Positions 1 to 6,284 of a stretch of 9,589 nucleotides of DNA are shown here, piece after piece. The notes beneath the pieces were generated by a model. The model did not search any database and had not been told where the DNA came from. It was given only the letters and a program-made list of their open reading frames with translations. Where the stretch lies: positions 1 through 9,589 of the forward strand of contig CALEPD010000125.1 in NCBI GenBank assembly GCA_937910265.1. Direction: 5' to 3'. The position numbers were made by a program, and so were the translations under genes. Every line of letters starts with the position of its first letter. Within the stretch, counting starts at the first letter, position 1. The stretch is from an uncultured Bacteroidales bacterium. Lineage in GTDB: Bacteria > Bacteroidota > Bacteroidia > Bacteroidales > P3.

Positions 1-416
1 AAAAAAATGTCAACCAAAATCAGGAAAAGACAGGCAGGGGTGACAATATAACACCATGCAACAGATATCCAACCTCTCCTACCATCGGTAGCATACAACT
101 GTCCAGCGCCCGGTATGAGGGCCGAAAGCAACCCTGCAAGAAAAGGCGACTTTCTGTTTGGACAGGAGACAACAATCGAATCGGACATAAGAACCGACAA
201 ATCGGAATCGGCAGGAATGAACACATACGAAGAATCATTGATCACGCATAACACGCCAGAGCTATCGCATGCCGAAACGACAGGAAAATCGGAAACCCCA
301 CTCACCATGGAATCACTCATACAGCATAACACCAGATTGCCAACGGTCTCTCCTTTGGCACAAACAGGAGCCATCGACAATAAAACCGCAAAGACAAAAC
401 TAACATTCTTAAACAT
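1..416 (-). CDS. Exported membrane protein with PGAGQ motif (DUF5683-like), 3' end beyond the left edge
   Basis: An open frame of 138 codons starts at ATG 416-414 and is still open at base 1, so only the N-terminal part is present. A stop in frame at 431-429 makes this the first possible ATG. Residues 1-20 form a signal peptide (MFKNVSFVFA followed by a hydrophobic run ending VCA). Residues about 27-85 contain three related short stretches (VLCCMSDSMVS, VLCVINDSSYV, VLMSDSIVVS). From residue 89 comes KSPFLAGLLSALIPGAGQLY, then a GRRGW turn, then a hydrophobic segment at about 117-137. The pattern 'hydrophobic, PGAGQ, Y, short loop, GW/KG, transmembrane segment' is typical of DUF5683-type and similar small membrane proteins of Bacteroidota; their function is unknown. 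It lies 60 bases after the preceding gene on the same strand and is probably the last visible gene of that operon. The family call is from motif recall and is moderate; that this is a real coding frame is well supported by the signal peptide and motif. Confidence 0.75.
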   Translation of the reverse strand, partial: MFKNVSFVFAVLLSMAPVCAKGETVGNLVLCCMSDSMVSGVSDFPVVSACDSSGVLCVINDSSYVFIPADSDLSVLMSDSIVVSCPNRKSPFLAGLLSALIPGAGQLYATDGRRGWISVAWCYIVTPACLFLILVDIF

Positions 417-476
417 ACTCGTTACAATTTATCGTTAACAGAAGACAAGATACGGAGGACTATACATATCGTCCAC

Positions 477-1019
477 TCAAAAGCTCAGCACCAGCCCCAC
501 ATTGACAGGGCTTGCCACAAAGGACAAAGATATATCAGATGAAAATCCTGAAGATTTAGCGTTGTAATTACTGCAAACACCATCGACTATTGTAGCGCCT
601 TTTGACCCCAACCAATAACCAATAACGGTGAAAGTTGTAGAAAGAATCAATCCTTTACAAAAAGTGTTAAGGTAAGCCTTAGGATGCCTTACCCCCAATG
701 ATTCATGCCCATAGCAATTGGGCCATTCAGCACGATATTTGGTTACCTTCAATTCATTTTGAGCATGCCAGTAGAAACCTGCAAACGTAACAGAGGCCGC
801 AGCGTAGCACGAAACAGAACTTACAATCTTCCTATGCCCCTTTTTATACGTCTTATAATCTACCGGACCGAGCAAATCTTTCACCTCACTCTTAGAAAGC
901 ACATCACCACACTGAAAAGCCACTCTCGAACCTTTGCGAACCAAGATACTATCGTTTTGGGCATTGACGGATATCACTATACCCATTAACAGCACAAAAA
1001 AAACAACAATCTGTTTCAT
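477..1019 (-). CDS. Exported two-transmembrane hypothetical protein, paralogue B of a tandem pair
   Basis: This 180-residue protein of unknown function is clearly related to the one at 2132-2713. It has a signal peptide (residues 1-20, ending SVNA before QND). Next comes a conserved N-terminal block, QNDSILVRKGSRVAFQ, then VLSKSEVKDLL and YKTYKKGHRK. Hydrophobic segments lie at about 65-84 and 120-138. A conserved IVDGVCSNYN block (144-153) follows, and the C-terminus is a beta-strand-like run (SLSFVASPVNVGLVLSF) with a terminal Phe, as in many outer-membrane strands. The layout 'VL.K.EV...L...Y..Y.KG' is one I associate with uncharacterised Bacteroidota envelope proteins. The start lies three bases after the stop of the fibre-like gene and has a good Shine-Dalgarno sequence, so the two are translated from one mRNA. 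It differs from paralogue A in the loop between the hydrophobic segments, which is shorter and has a different sequence (WPNCYGHES). Confidence 0.85.
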   Translation of the reverse strand: MKQIVVFFVLLMGIVISVNAQNDSILVRKGSRVAFQCGDVLSKSEVKDLLGPVDYKTYKKGHRKIVSSVSCYAAASVTFAGFYWHAQNELKVTKYRAEWPNCYGHESLGVRHPKAYLNTFCKGLILSTTFTVIGYWLGSKGATIVDGVCSNYNAKSSGFSSDISLSFVASPVNVGLVLSF

Positions 1020-1022
1020 AAG

Positions 1023-2084
1023 TCATTCTCCTTTCAACTCTTTGATCTGGTCATTGAGTTCTATAACCAAAAGCGTCAGTTCTTCGATTTTTTGCAACAA
1101 TAATTTATTCATTTCACCAAGATCCAACCCATTTTCTGCAATTTCTTTCGCGGATGGAACTCCAGGAAGATGTCCGTTACTTTGGATATACTCTTCTATT
1201 GACTCTAACGGAAGAACCTTATACTCTTTATCGAACACATAATCAGGCCAATCATACTCCTCCACGCTAACTTTAATACCTTTTGCGAACAGCATTCCAT
1301 CTGATGCAAGCTTAAAATTAACATTGCTCAGAACAACATCATCCTGGACACCAGTACAGTCCAAACTTCCAGCAACCAAAGAATCGGTCGCTACATTCGC
1401 GATGAGCAAATCGCCACTCATTGTCGCCAACATAACCACACCTCCATTTTTCCATGTATTGGATTTGAAAGTCCACGTTCCGTTCTCACCGGCCCCTCTA
1501 AACGCATTAAATCCTATATATGAGGAACAATGACCCAATGCATCGTAATGAGCCTTTCCTAATGCTATAATCTGGTTATCAGCTCCCATTAAAAAAGTAC
1601 TCTTTGAGTGAATATTTTTAGAAACTACACTGGTGTCAGCAATAAGCGATTTTGAAACGAAGGCATTTCCCACAACATGAAATTTTTCCGACGGGTTGGT
1701 CGTACCAATTCCAAAACTGCCTAGAGGTGTGAGAGTGAAACCTTGCTGATTACAACCAAGCACATTAAGATTGCATTGCTCAAACTGCCGAAACGTTATC
1801 GTTCCATTATTTTGGATAATAGAAAAACCATCTTGTTCCGTCTTACCGGTATGTGTATTGGATATATGAACAACCGTTTCAAAATTGCCGGTAACCGGCA
1901 CTGACAAAGGAAGTATTGGCTCATCAGGTTCCAACAGATCCGCAGAATGAACATGCAGCGTTCCTATGGGATTCGTACCTATTCCAAAGGTAGTATAAGT
2001 TTGGGCATGCAAAACTGCACAAAGTCCAATCATACACAATAATACAAAACACCTAAAGATTTTCATCGTTTGCAAATTTACCAT
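1023..2084 (-). CDS. Fibre-like exported surface protein with stalk repeats and C-terminal coiled coil
   Basis: This 353-residue protein has a signal peptide at residues 7-28 (MKIFRCFVLL...VLHAQ). Two stalk-type motifs follow: FGIGTNPIGTLHVHS (33-47) and FGIGTTNPSEKFHVVGN (124-140). These are the 'GIGT.NP..KLHV.GN' units common in Bacteroidota tail-fibre-domain and adhesin-like proteins. The C-terminal module (about 270-353) reads WPDYVFDKEYKVLPL, then ESIEEYIQSNGHLPGVPSA, then LGEMNKLLLQKIEELT, and ends in a heptad-like coiled coil. This end module is very common in Bacteroidota secreted proteins and probably trimerises; it lacks an obvious intramolecular-chaperone autoproteolysis site. No enzyme motif was seen. 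The first ATG is at 2084, but the ATG at 2066 gives a more normal signal peptide (MKIF) and is equally possible. The gene sits 47 bases after paralogue A and 3 bases before paralogue B. A role in surface attachment or structure is inferred. Confidence 0.85.
   Translation of the reverse strand: MVNLQTMKIFRCFVLLCMIGLCAVLHAQTYTTFGIGTNPIGTLHVHSADLLEPDEPILPLSVPVTGNFETVVHISNTHTGKTEQDGFSIIQNNGTITFRQFEQCNLNVLGCNQQGFTLTPLGSFGIGTTNPSEKFHVVGNAFVSKSLIADTSVVSKNIHSKSTFLMGADNQIIALGKAHYDALGHCSSYIGFNAFRGAGENGTWTFKSNTWKNGGVVMLATMSGDLLIANVATDSLVAGSLDCTGVQDDVVLSNVNFKLASDGMLFAKGIKVSVEEYDWPDYVFDKEYKVLPLESIEEYIQSNGHLPGVPSAKEIAENGLDLGEMNKLLLQKIEELTLLVIELNDQIKELKGE
1028..1034 (-). promoter_or_regulatory. Shine-Dalgarno sequence AAAGGAG for the gene at 477-1019
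   Basis: On the minus strand AAAGGAG ends 8 bases before ATG 1019-1017. It lies inside the last Lys-Gly-Glu codons of the preceding fibre-like gene. Strong Shine-Dalgarno sites are uncommon in Bacteroidota and none is obvious before the other genes here, so this one may support re-initiation by ribosomes that have just terminated at 1023-1025. Confidence 0.6.
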
Positions 2085-2131
2085 GATATTATATTCAAAT
2101 TTGAAAGTGAATTAAAAAACATTGTCATATA

Positions 2132-2713
2132 CTAGAACCTCAAGGTCAGACCGATATTGGCAAGACCTGCAGACACAGACAAGGATGGCTTTTGGGATTT
2201 TTGAGGATATGTGTCATTCCAATTATCGCAAACACCATCTATCATTCTCTTTCCATTGACATTCAACCTATTTGCAAGAAGACCCGTTGACAATGACACG
2301 ACAAAAGAGAAACAAGTGACCAAATAAAAATACTCACGTTGGATTACAGGGAAAGCGGTTCTGGTGTGAAAATCGAAAGGATCATTACAGTTATAATTTT
2401 GATTGTCTTCAGAATGGTAATTATCATAGGCCTCATTATAGTAATAAATATACGAAACAGCACTTACAGTAGCCATCAGTGCCAAATTTGTTGCCGAAAC
2501 AACATAGAGCGGAACAGATGCCGCCACTTTCTGGCGACCTTTTTGATACAATGCATAATTGCCGGAATCGAGCATGGATATGATTTCACCTTTTGGTAAT
2601 ACCTCTCCATTTTGAAAAGCAATCTTTGATCCACTTCTAACAAGCATGCTGTCATTCTGAGCCGACAAAGAAACAGCAAACAATACGAACATTAATACAA
2701 TATTTCTTTTCAT
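2132..2713 (-). CDS. Exported two-transmembrane hypothetical protein, paralogue A of a tandem pair
   Basis: This 193-residue protein of unknown function is the first gene of the leftward operon. A signal peptide covers residues 1-18 (ending LSA before QND). It shares with the 477-1019 protein the blocks QNDSMLVRSGSKIAFQ, GEVLPKGEI, YALYQKGRQKVAASV, MIDGVCDNWND and a C-terminal strand ending LANIGLTLRF. Hydrophobic segments lie at about 62-92 and 127-148. The loop between them (93-126) is rich in Tyr, Asn and Asp (YYNEAYDNYH...DNQNYNCND) and is where the two paralogues differ most. Pairing two such proteins around a fibre-like protein suggests a membrane or periplasmic base for it, but that is inference. 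A -7 promoter box lies about 24 bases upstream. Confidence 0.85.
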   Translation of the reverse strand: MKRNIVLMFVLFAVSLSAQNDSMLVRSGSKIAFQNGEVLPKGEIISMLDSGNYALYQKGRQKVAASVPLYVVSATNLALMATVSAVSYIYYYNEAYDNYHSEDNQNYNCNDPFDFHTRTAFPVIQREYFYLVTCFSFVVSLSTGLLANRLNVNGKRMIDGVCDNWNDTYPQKSQKPSLSVSAGLANIGLTLRF

Positions 2714-2736
2714 ATCACTTTAGTATTTCTAATTTG

Positions 2737-2744
2737 CAAAATTA
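2737..2744 (-). promoter_or_regulatory. -7 promoter box of the leftward surface-protein operon
   Basis: Read on the minus strand this is TAATTTTG, a match to the Bacteroidota -7 consensus TAnnTTTG. It lies 23 bases before the ATG at 2713. The -33 region about 20 bases upstream is a run of T without a clear TTTG, so the promoter is incomplete at that element. Its -33 zone overlaps that of the opposite promoter at 2773-2780. Confidence 0.5.
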
Positions 2745-2772
2745 CTAAAAATATTCTTTATTAAAAAAAATG

Positions 2773-2780
2773 TATATTTG
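2773..2780 (+). promoter_or_regulatory. -7 promoter box of the GH16 / outer-membrane protein unit
   Basis: TATATTTG fits TAnnTTTG exactly and is followed by CAAAC. No good TTTG is present at the -33 distance. Transcription would be expected to start near 2784-2788, leaving almost no leader before ATG 2792. For that reason the in-frame ATG at 2807 is the more likely translation start of the GH16 gene. Confidence 0.55.
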
Positions 2781-2791
2781 CAAACTAAAAC

Positions 2792-4308
2792 ATGTATACA
2801 ATTGATATGAATAGTTTTCAAATCCATAAATACGAAACAATTAAATCCCATTTTCATATAAAAAAGACATTACTCATCACATTAATTCTATTGACCTTAT
2901 CACCTTCCGCCACCAATGCTCAAAAAAATTGCCAGAATTCCCTTGAGCAGATTTCGACCGAATACGTTTGCAACAGTACGAATGAACACGGAGAATGGCT
3001 GTTGGTATTTGAAGACCAGTTTAACGGAGAAAAGCTTGACACCAGCTATTGGTATACCTGTGAGGGGGGATGGGACTCCATACGGCCTAAAGAACTTCAA
3101 TGCTACAAACAAATGTGATGGTACAAAACGGAATGGTGCATCTAACAGCCATGAACGATACTGGAAGTTGTACAGATTGGCACTTTGGAGAAACAGACGA
3201 CAGTTCCTACACATATCAACACACATACTATTTCTCATCCGGATGGATTTCCTCAAAATTCAGGATTAAATACGGAAAAATCGAAGTCAGATGCAAAATA
3301 CCGGAAGGAGATGCACTATGGCCAGCATTTTGGCTATACGGATCAAAACGAGAAGTTGACATTTTTGAATTTTGTGGAAATGACCCTTACACCATACACA
3401 CAACCATACACAATTGGGACGACGAAAACTCCAGCATTAAGCGCATTGAATCCATACCCACCGAAACTCCTCTTTCTGCCGATTTTCACACATATGCTCT
3501 CGAATGGGACGAGTTCAAACTAATATTTTCCATTGACGGGGAAGTGATCAGAACAGACTACCAATATTACGATTACAGAATTAGGTTGGACCCAATAGCT
3601 GATTGTGATGAGTTCAACAATTCTCAAAACAATATCTATGGAGATTTACTTTTCCCAAATGGACCGATGGACCTAATTCTCAATTTGGCAATATCCGACA
3701 GTTGTAGCAAATGCTATTGCAAAGGACAGATTGTCAATCCAGAAGACTTACCTGCATCAATGATAATAGATTACGTTCGCATATACAAACGGACAAATCC
3801 GAACATGGATGTCAGCATATGCGGTTTTTCGCAAGACTCCTCCACCTTCATAACAGGAAAAAATATCCTGCTAGCCCCGTCAGACTGCAATATTTCCGTA
3901 TCAAATAAAATATATCTTTATGCAAATCAGCAGATAACCTTCCTTTCGGGATTCTGTGCCGAAAAAGGAAGCACTTTAACAGCAAACATCATTCCTTCCA
4001 ATTCGATACAGGCACCTAAAAATCAAGCTATCCAACACAATCCTGAAAATCATTCAAACAAAGAGGTAGACGACGAACCTTTTACAATTTATCCAAATCC
4101 CGCAAAAGGCCTTTTACACATCTCTCAAGATGGATCAGAATGCCTTCTGATTAGAATCATCACCCCAAACGGAACAGTTGTATACACATCAAAACGGAAT
4201 CCCGAAAAAGAATTCACTATAGACATATCACATTTAAAAAATGGCATATACTATATAACAGCCCATTACAGAAATGACATTATCACAAAAAAAATCATCA
4301 TATTATGA
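2792..4308 (+). pseudogene. GH16 beta-glucanase-like T9SS cargo protein, interrupted by a frameshift
   Basis: Two overlapping frames make up one glycoside hydrolase family 16 gene. The first (2792-3118) carries the signal peptide (KKTLLITLILL...TNAQ) and the start of the catalytic domain (WLLVFEDQFNGEKLDTSYW, then KELQCYK). The second (from 3100) continues as NVMVQNGMVHLTA and contains YGKIEVRCKIPEG, ALWPAFWLYG and the active site EVDIFE (3352-3369: nucleophile Glu, helper Asp, acid/base Glu), and ends the domain with IIDYVRIYKR. Then comes a Cys-containing beta module (NKIYLYANQQITFLSGFCAE, GSTLTANI). It resembles the small beta 'coathanger' repeats placed before sorting signals. The T9SS type A sorting domain follows (FTIYPNPAKGLLHI to the C-terminus). 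GH16 enzymes of this type cut beta-1,3 or beta-1,3/1,4-glucans; the substrate here is not determined. The product would be exported by Sec and then T9SS to the surface. As the sequence stands the catalytic part has no signal peptide. The in-frame ATG at 2807 is the likelier start. Confidence 0.85.
3091..3118 (+). other. Frameshift site in the GH16 gene
   Basis: The upstream frame reads KELQCYKQM and stops at TGA 3116-3118. The downstream frame is blocked upstream by TAA 3088-3090. The change of frame therefore lies between 3091 and 3118. The stretch contains two tandem CAAA units at 3106-3113. One extra CAAA unit (or one extra base) would join ELQCYK to TNVMVQNG in frame and restore a normal GH16 reading. 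No classical slippery heptamer in the right phase is present, so a deletion or sequencing error is likelier than programmed frameshifting. Confidence 0.75.
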
Positions 4309-5033
4309 AAAAAACATTAGTTTCAACCATACTTATGATTGTATGCGCTGTGTCATATGGACAAACTGATTGTAAAAAACATTCTTTTTTCGTCGATCTG
4401 AACGGCTCAAGGTCAGTACACATACTCTTCCTGGACGAGGCATCCAGCTCCTCCACAGGACTAAACGTAGGTATGATATTTGAAAAAGAACGCGGGGAAT
4501 GGATCATTTCAACGGGAATTGGCAAACACAATACAATTACACTAACATATAAAGACGACGAAATTGAAGGATTTGAACGTTGGGAAACCATCAACAACAG
4601 AGTACTGCACGCCACCTACAAATGGGATGTCACCCAATCGTTTTCTTTGACAGCAGGATTCGGTCTTAACGCACAGCATTACAAATCATACTTTACCGTA
4701 AGCAGGTTCTGGAGCGATGAATATTCTCCCGGTCATGAAAAAAACGCAAAGACGGGCTCGTACAACTACACTTGGGACTATCTGGCGCGTGACCTAGGAT
4801 GGATCTATCCATTGGTAACAAATCTTGGCATAGTATACACTCTTGCCCCAAATGTAGACATCTATTGTCAAGCCGAATTTCAGATGCCGTGGAGCTCCGA
4901 TGACTTATACGACCTCTTATATGATTATGAACACGCCATCAGGCGAGCAGAGGGATTCAACGAGGCCTTTCCTACAAAATTTGTAATAAATGCCGGTATC
5001 CGATACATTTTCAAAGGCAAGAACGGGAAGTGA
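4305..5033 (+). CDS. Outer-membrane beta-barrel protein
   Basis: This 242-residue protein has a signal peptide (residues 1-19, MKKTLVSTIL...VSYG before Q). Alternating polar/hydrophobic stretches typical of an eight-stranded small barrel run along its whole length, for example TGLNVGMIFEKERGEWIIST, SFSLTAGFGLNAQHY, LVTNLGIVYTLAPNVDIYCQ and the closing strand KFVINAGIRYIF. It fits the general 'outer membrane beta-barrel' families of Bacteroidota; there is no TonB plug and no SusC/SusD feature. Its ATG overlaps the TGA of the GH16 gene (ATGA, 4305-4308), so the two are translationally coupled. That suggests the barrel works with, or anchors, the secreted glucanase. The ligand or function cannot be told from sequence. 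Aromatic and acidic residues are frequent in the predicted loops (WSDEYSPGHE, WSSDDLYDLLYDYE). Confidence 0.8.
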   Translation: MKKTLVSTILMIVCAVSYGQTDCKKHSFFVDLNGSRSVHILFLDEASSSSTGLNVGMIFEKERGEWIISTGIGKHNTITLTYKDDEIEGFERWETINNRVLHATYKWDVTQSFSLTAGFGLNAQHYKSYFTVSRFWSDEYSPGHEKNAKTGSYNYTWDYLARDLGWIYPLVTNLGIVYTLAPNVDIYCQAEFQMPWSSDDLYDLLYDYEHAIRRAEGFNEAFPTKFVINAGIRYIFKGKNGK

Positions 5034-5237
5034 TCCCACAACACTATTATTTTCGCCATTCGGTAGAATCCAAAAGCGACATGCAGACAGGAATGGCAAG
5101 ATTTGCATGCCCTATTTAACCCATATCACAAAAGTCAAATGACGAAGAGTGGGATGCAACTGAATTGTAGACTTGTAACAATAAGGCCAAAAGCCTTCTC
5201 GAGTAGTCAGATATCCATAAGCATCAGACACAAATAA

Positions 5238-5261
5238 CAAACCCGCCTTAAGGCGGGTTTG
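5238..5261. terminator. Bidirectional intrinsic terminator (perfect 24-base palindrome)
   Basis: The arms CAAACCCGCCTT and AAGGCGGGTTTG are perfectly complementary and give a GC-rich stem with a TTAA tip. On the minus strand the stem is followed by TTATTTG, a modest U-rich tail. It lies 10 bases beyond the sigma factor stop. The same structure can also stop transcription coming from the convergent outer-membrane protein gene, whose stop is about 200 bases to the left. Confidence 0.85.
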
Positions 5262-5270
5262 AGTGTTATA

Positions 5271-5861
5271 TCAAAGTTCAATGTACACATTGTTTTCTTT
5301 TGCCAATCGGCGTAGATTGATGATAGCATAACGCATACGCCCCAAGGCTGTATTGATGCTGACACCTGTGCGGGCGGCGATGTCCTTGAAATCGCATTTG
5401 CCGTAATGACGCAGAATGACCACACGGCGTTGCTCTGGAGGAAGCATCTTGACAAGCTTGCGTATGTTCTGGCTCGTCTGTTGCTTAATCATGCTTCGTT
5501 CGGCATTATCCTCATAGAGACGCATGTTGTCGACCACATCGCCGTCAGGACGGTTGGGAACAATAGGCATTTTATTATTCCTGCGGAAATGGTCAACAAT
5601 GAGGTTGTGGGCAATACGCATCACCCAATGGATAAACTTGTTTTCGTCTTTGTATAGACCGGAATTGATGGTGACAATTACTTTGTAAAAAGTATCCTGA
5701 AAAATATCATCTGCCACATCTTTATCCTTTACGACAGAAAAAATATAACCATAAACCTTAGACTGATAACGCAACAGTAATACATCAAAACAGTTGCTGT
5801 TACCGTTTTTATAGGCCATAATCAGTTCATTATCTGATAAATTGTTGATTGCCGAATCCAT
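5271..5861 (-). CDS. ECF-type RNA polymerase sigma-70 factor
   Basis: This 196-residue extracytoplasmic-function sigma factor directs RNA polymerase to a specific promoter set. Region 2 spans about residues 10-95, with the core-binding DVADDIFQDTFYKV (48-61) and the -10-recognition segment HWVMRIAHNLIVDHFRR (78-94). A linker with NRPDGDVVDNMRLYEDN follows. Region 4 (about 130-190) has LPPEQRRVVILRHY and the helix-turn-helix DFKDIAARTGVSINTALGRMRYAI. Length and the end of region 4 (SINTALGRMRYAI.N.RR.AKE) match a well-conserved Bacteroidales ECF group that I associate with general envelope regulation; P. gingivalis SigP, a T9SS regulator, is an ECF factor too, but I cannot show orthology. No anti-sigma gene lies next to it, which is unusual for ECF factors in general and implies control through its own promoter or a distant partner. 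A promoter lies about 90 bases upstream and a terminator 10 bases downstream, so it is a one-gene transcript. Confidence 0.95.
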   Translation of the reverse strand: MDSAINNLSDNELIMAYKNGNSNCFDVLLLRYQSKVYGYIFSVVKDKDVADDIFQDTFYKVIVTINSGLYKDENKFIHWVMRIAHNLIVDHFRRNNKMPIVPNRPDGDVVDNMRLYEDNAERSMIKQQTSQNIRKLVKMLPPEQRRVVILRHYGKCDFKDIAARTGVSINTALGRMRYAIINLRRLAKENNVYIEL

Positions 5862-5949
5862 AGAGATTGCAATTTTGGGGTTAATAACTGATAATAATCT
5901 GTCTATAATCGTAAGGTTTTATATATGGTTAAACATCTTTTTCAGACTG

Positions 5950-5980
5950 CAAAAATACATACTTTTTTTGAATTAACAAA
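5950..5980 (-). promoter_or_regulatory. Bacteroidota-type promoter of the ECF sigma factor gene
   Basis: Read on the minus strand, TTTG (5980-5977) is followed after exactly 19 bases by TATTTTTG (5957-5950). This agrees with the Bacteroidota housekeeping consensus TTTG, 19-21 bases, TAnnTTTG. It is the best promoter in the window. The transcript would start near 5943 and have a leader of roughly 80 bases before ATG 5861. Confidence 0.75.
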
Positions 5981-6099
5981 AAAAACTACGTCTGATTTTA
6001 AATTTTAGTATCCTTTTAATAAAAAAAATTGCAAAAAGAACAACATATTTGCCGGATGAATTGGATTGATTAAATTTCAGTGGTAAGGATGGCATATTC

Positions 6100-6112
6100 A
6101 GTACTCAGTACG
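6100..6112. repeat. GTACT-type short repeat, copy downstream of miaA
   Basis: AGTACTCAGTACG matches AGTACTAAGTACG at 7209-7221 in 12 of 13 positions, in the same orientation. It contains AGTACT twice in part. It is probably a small dispersed intergenic repeat; two copies within 1.1 kb, one on each side of miaA, are too few to define a family. Confidence 0.4.
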
Positions 6113-6284
6113 CAAAGCTGAATTGTGCTTTACGATTACCATGTGTGGTCACTTCAAACTCAATGAAGAAACCGAATAGACGGCATCAATAATAGGAACC
6201 GATGCACTATTTGAAGCAGATTAAAATTATTCCGGGTTGTTTCGAAGGATCCAACACGAAGTGAAACGGATTTACATTGCTATG

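Larger units (their letters stand above)
5862..6284. other. Intergenic region of 423 bases between the sigma factor gene and miaA
   Basis: The left part (5862-6040) is AT-rich and holds the sigma factor promoter and leader. The right part has no credible gene: frames on both strands are short and lack a signal peptide or known motif. A GTACT-type repeat lies at 6100-6112. No tRNA cloverleaf and no strong terminator after miaA were recognised. Confidence 0.6.

Noticed and set aside
115..438. Plus-strand open frame of 107 codons
   Set aside because: It has no recognisable motif and lies opposite a minus-strand frame with a signal peptide and a PGAGQ membrane motif.
2073..2080. TAAATTTG on the minus strand as an internal promoter for the fibre-like gene
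   Set aside because: The only TTTG upstream is 15 bases away, not 19-21, and the box overlaps the first possible start codon; it is probably a chance match in AT-rich DNA.
3064..3069. Run of six G in the GH16 gene as a possible phase-variation tract
   Set aside because: The downstream frame has a stop at 3088-3090, so a shift at this run would still terminate; the true shift is later.
3100..3118. Programmed -1 frameshifting between the two GH16 frames
   Set aside because: No X-XXY-YYZ heptamer in the required phase is present and no clear downstream stem was seen.
5183..5197. Small hairpin AAGGC-CAAAA-GCCTT as a terminator for the outer-membrane protein gene
   Set aside because: The stem has only five pairs and no T-run follows; the palindrome at 5238-5261 is far stronger.
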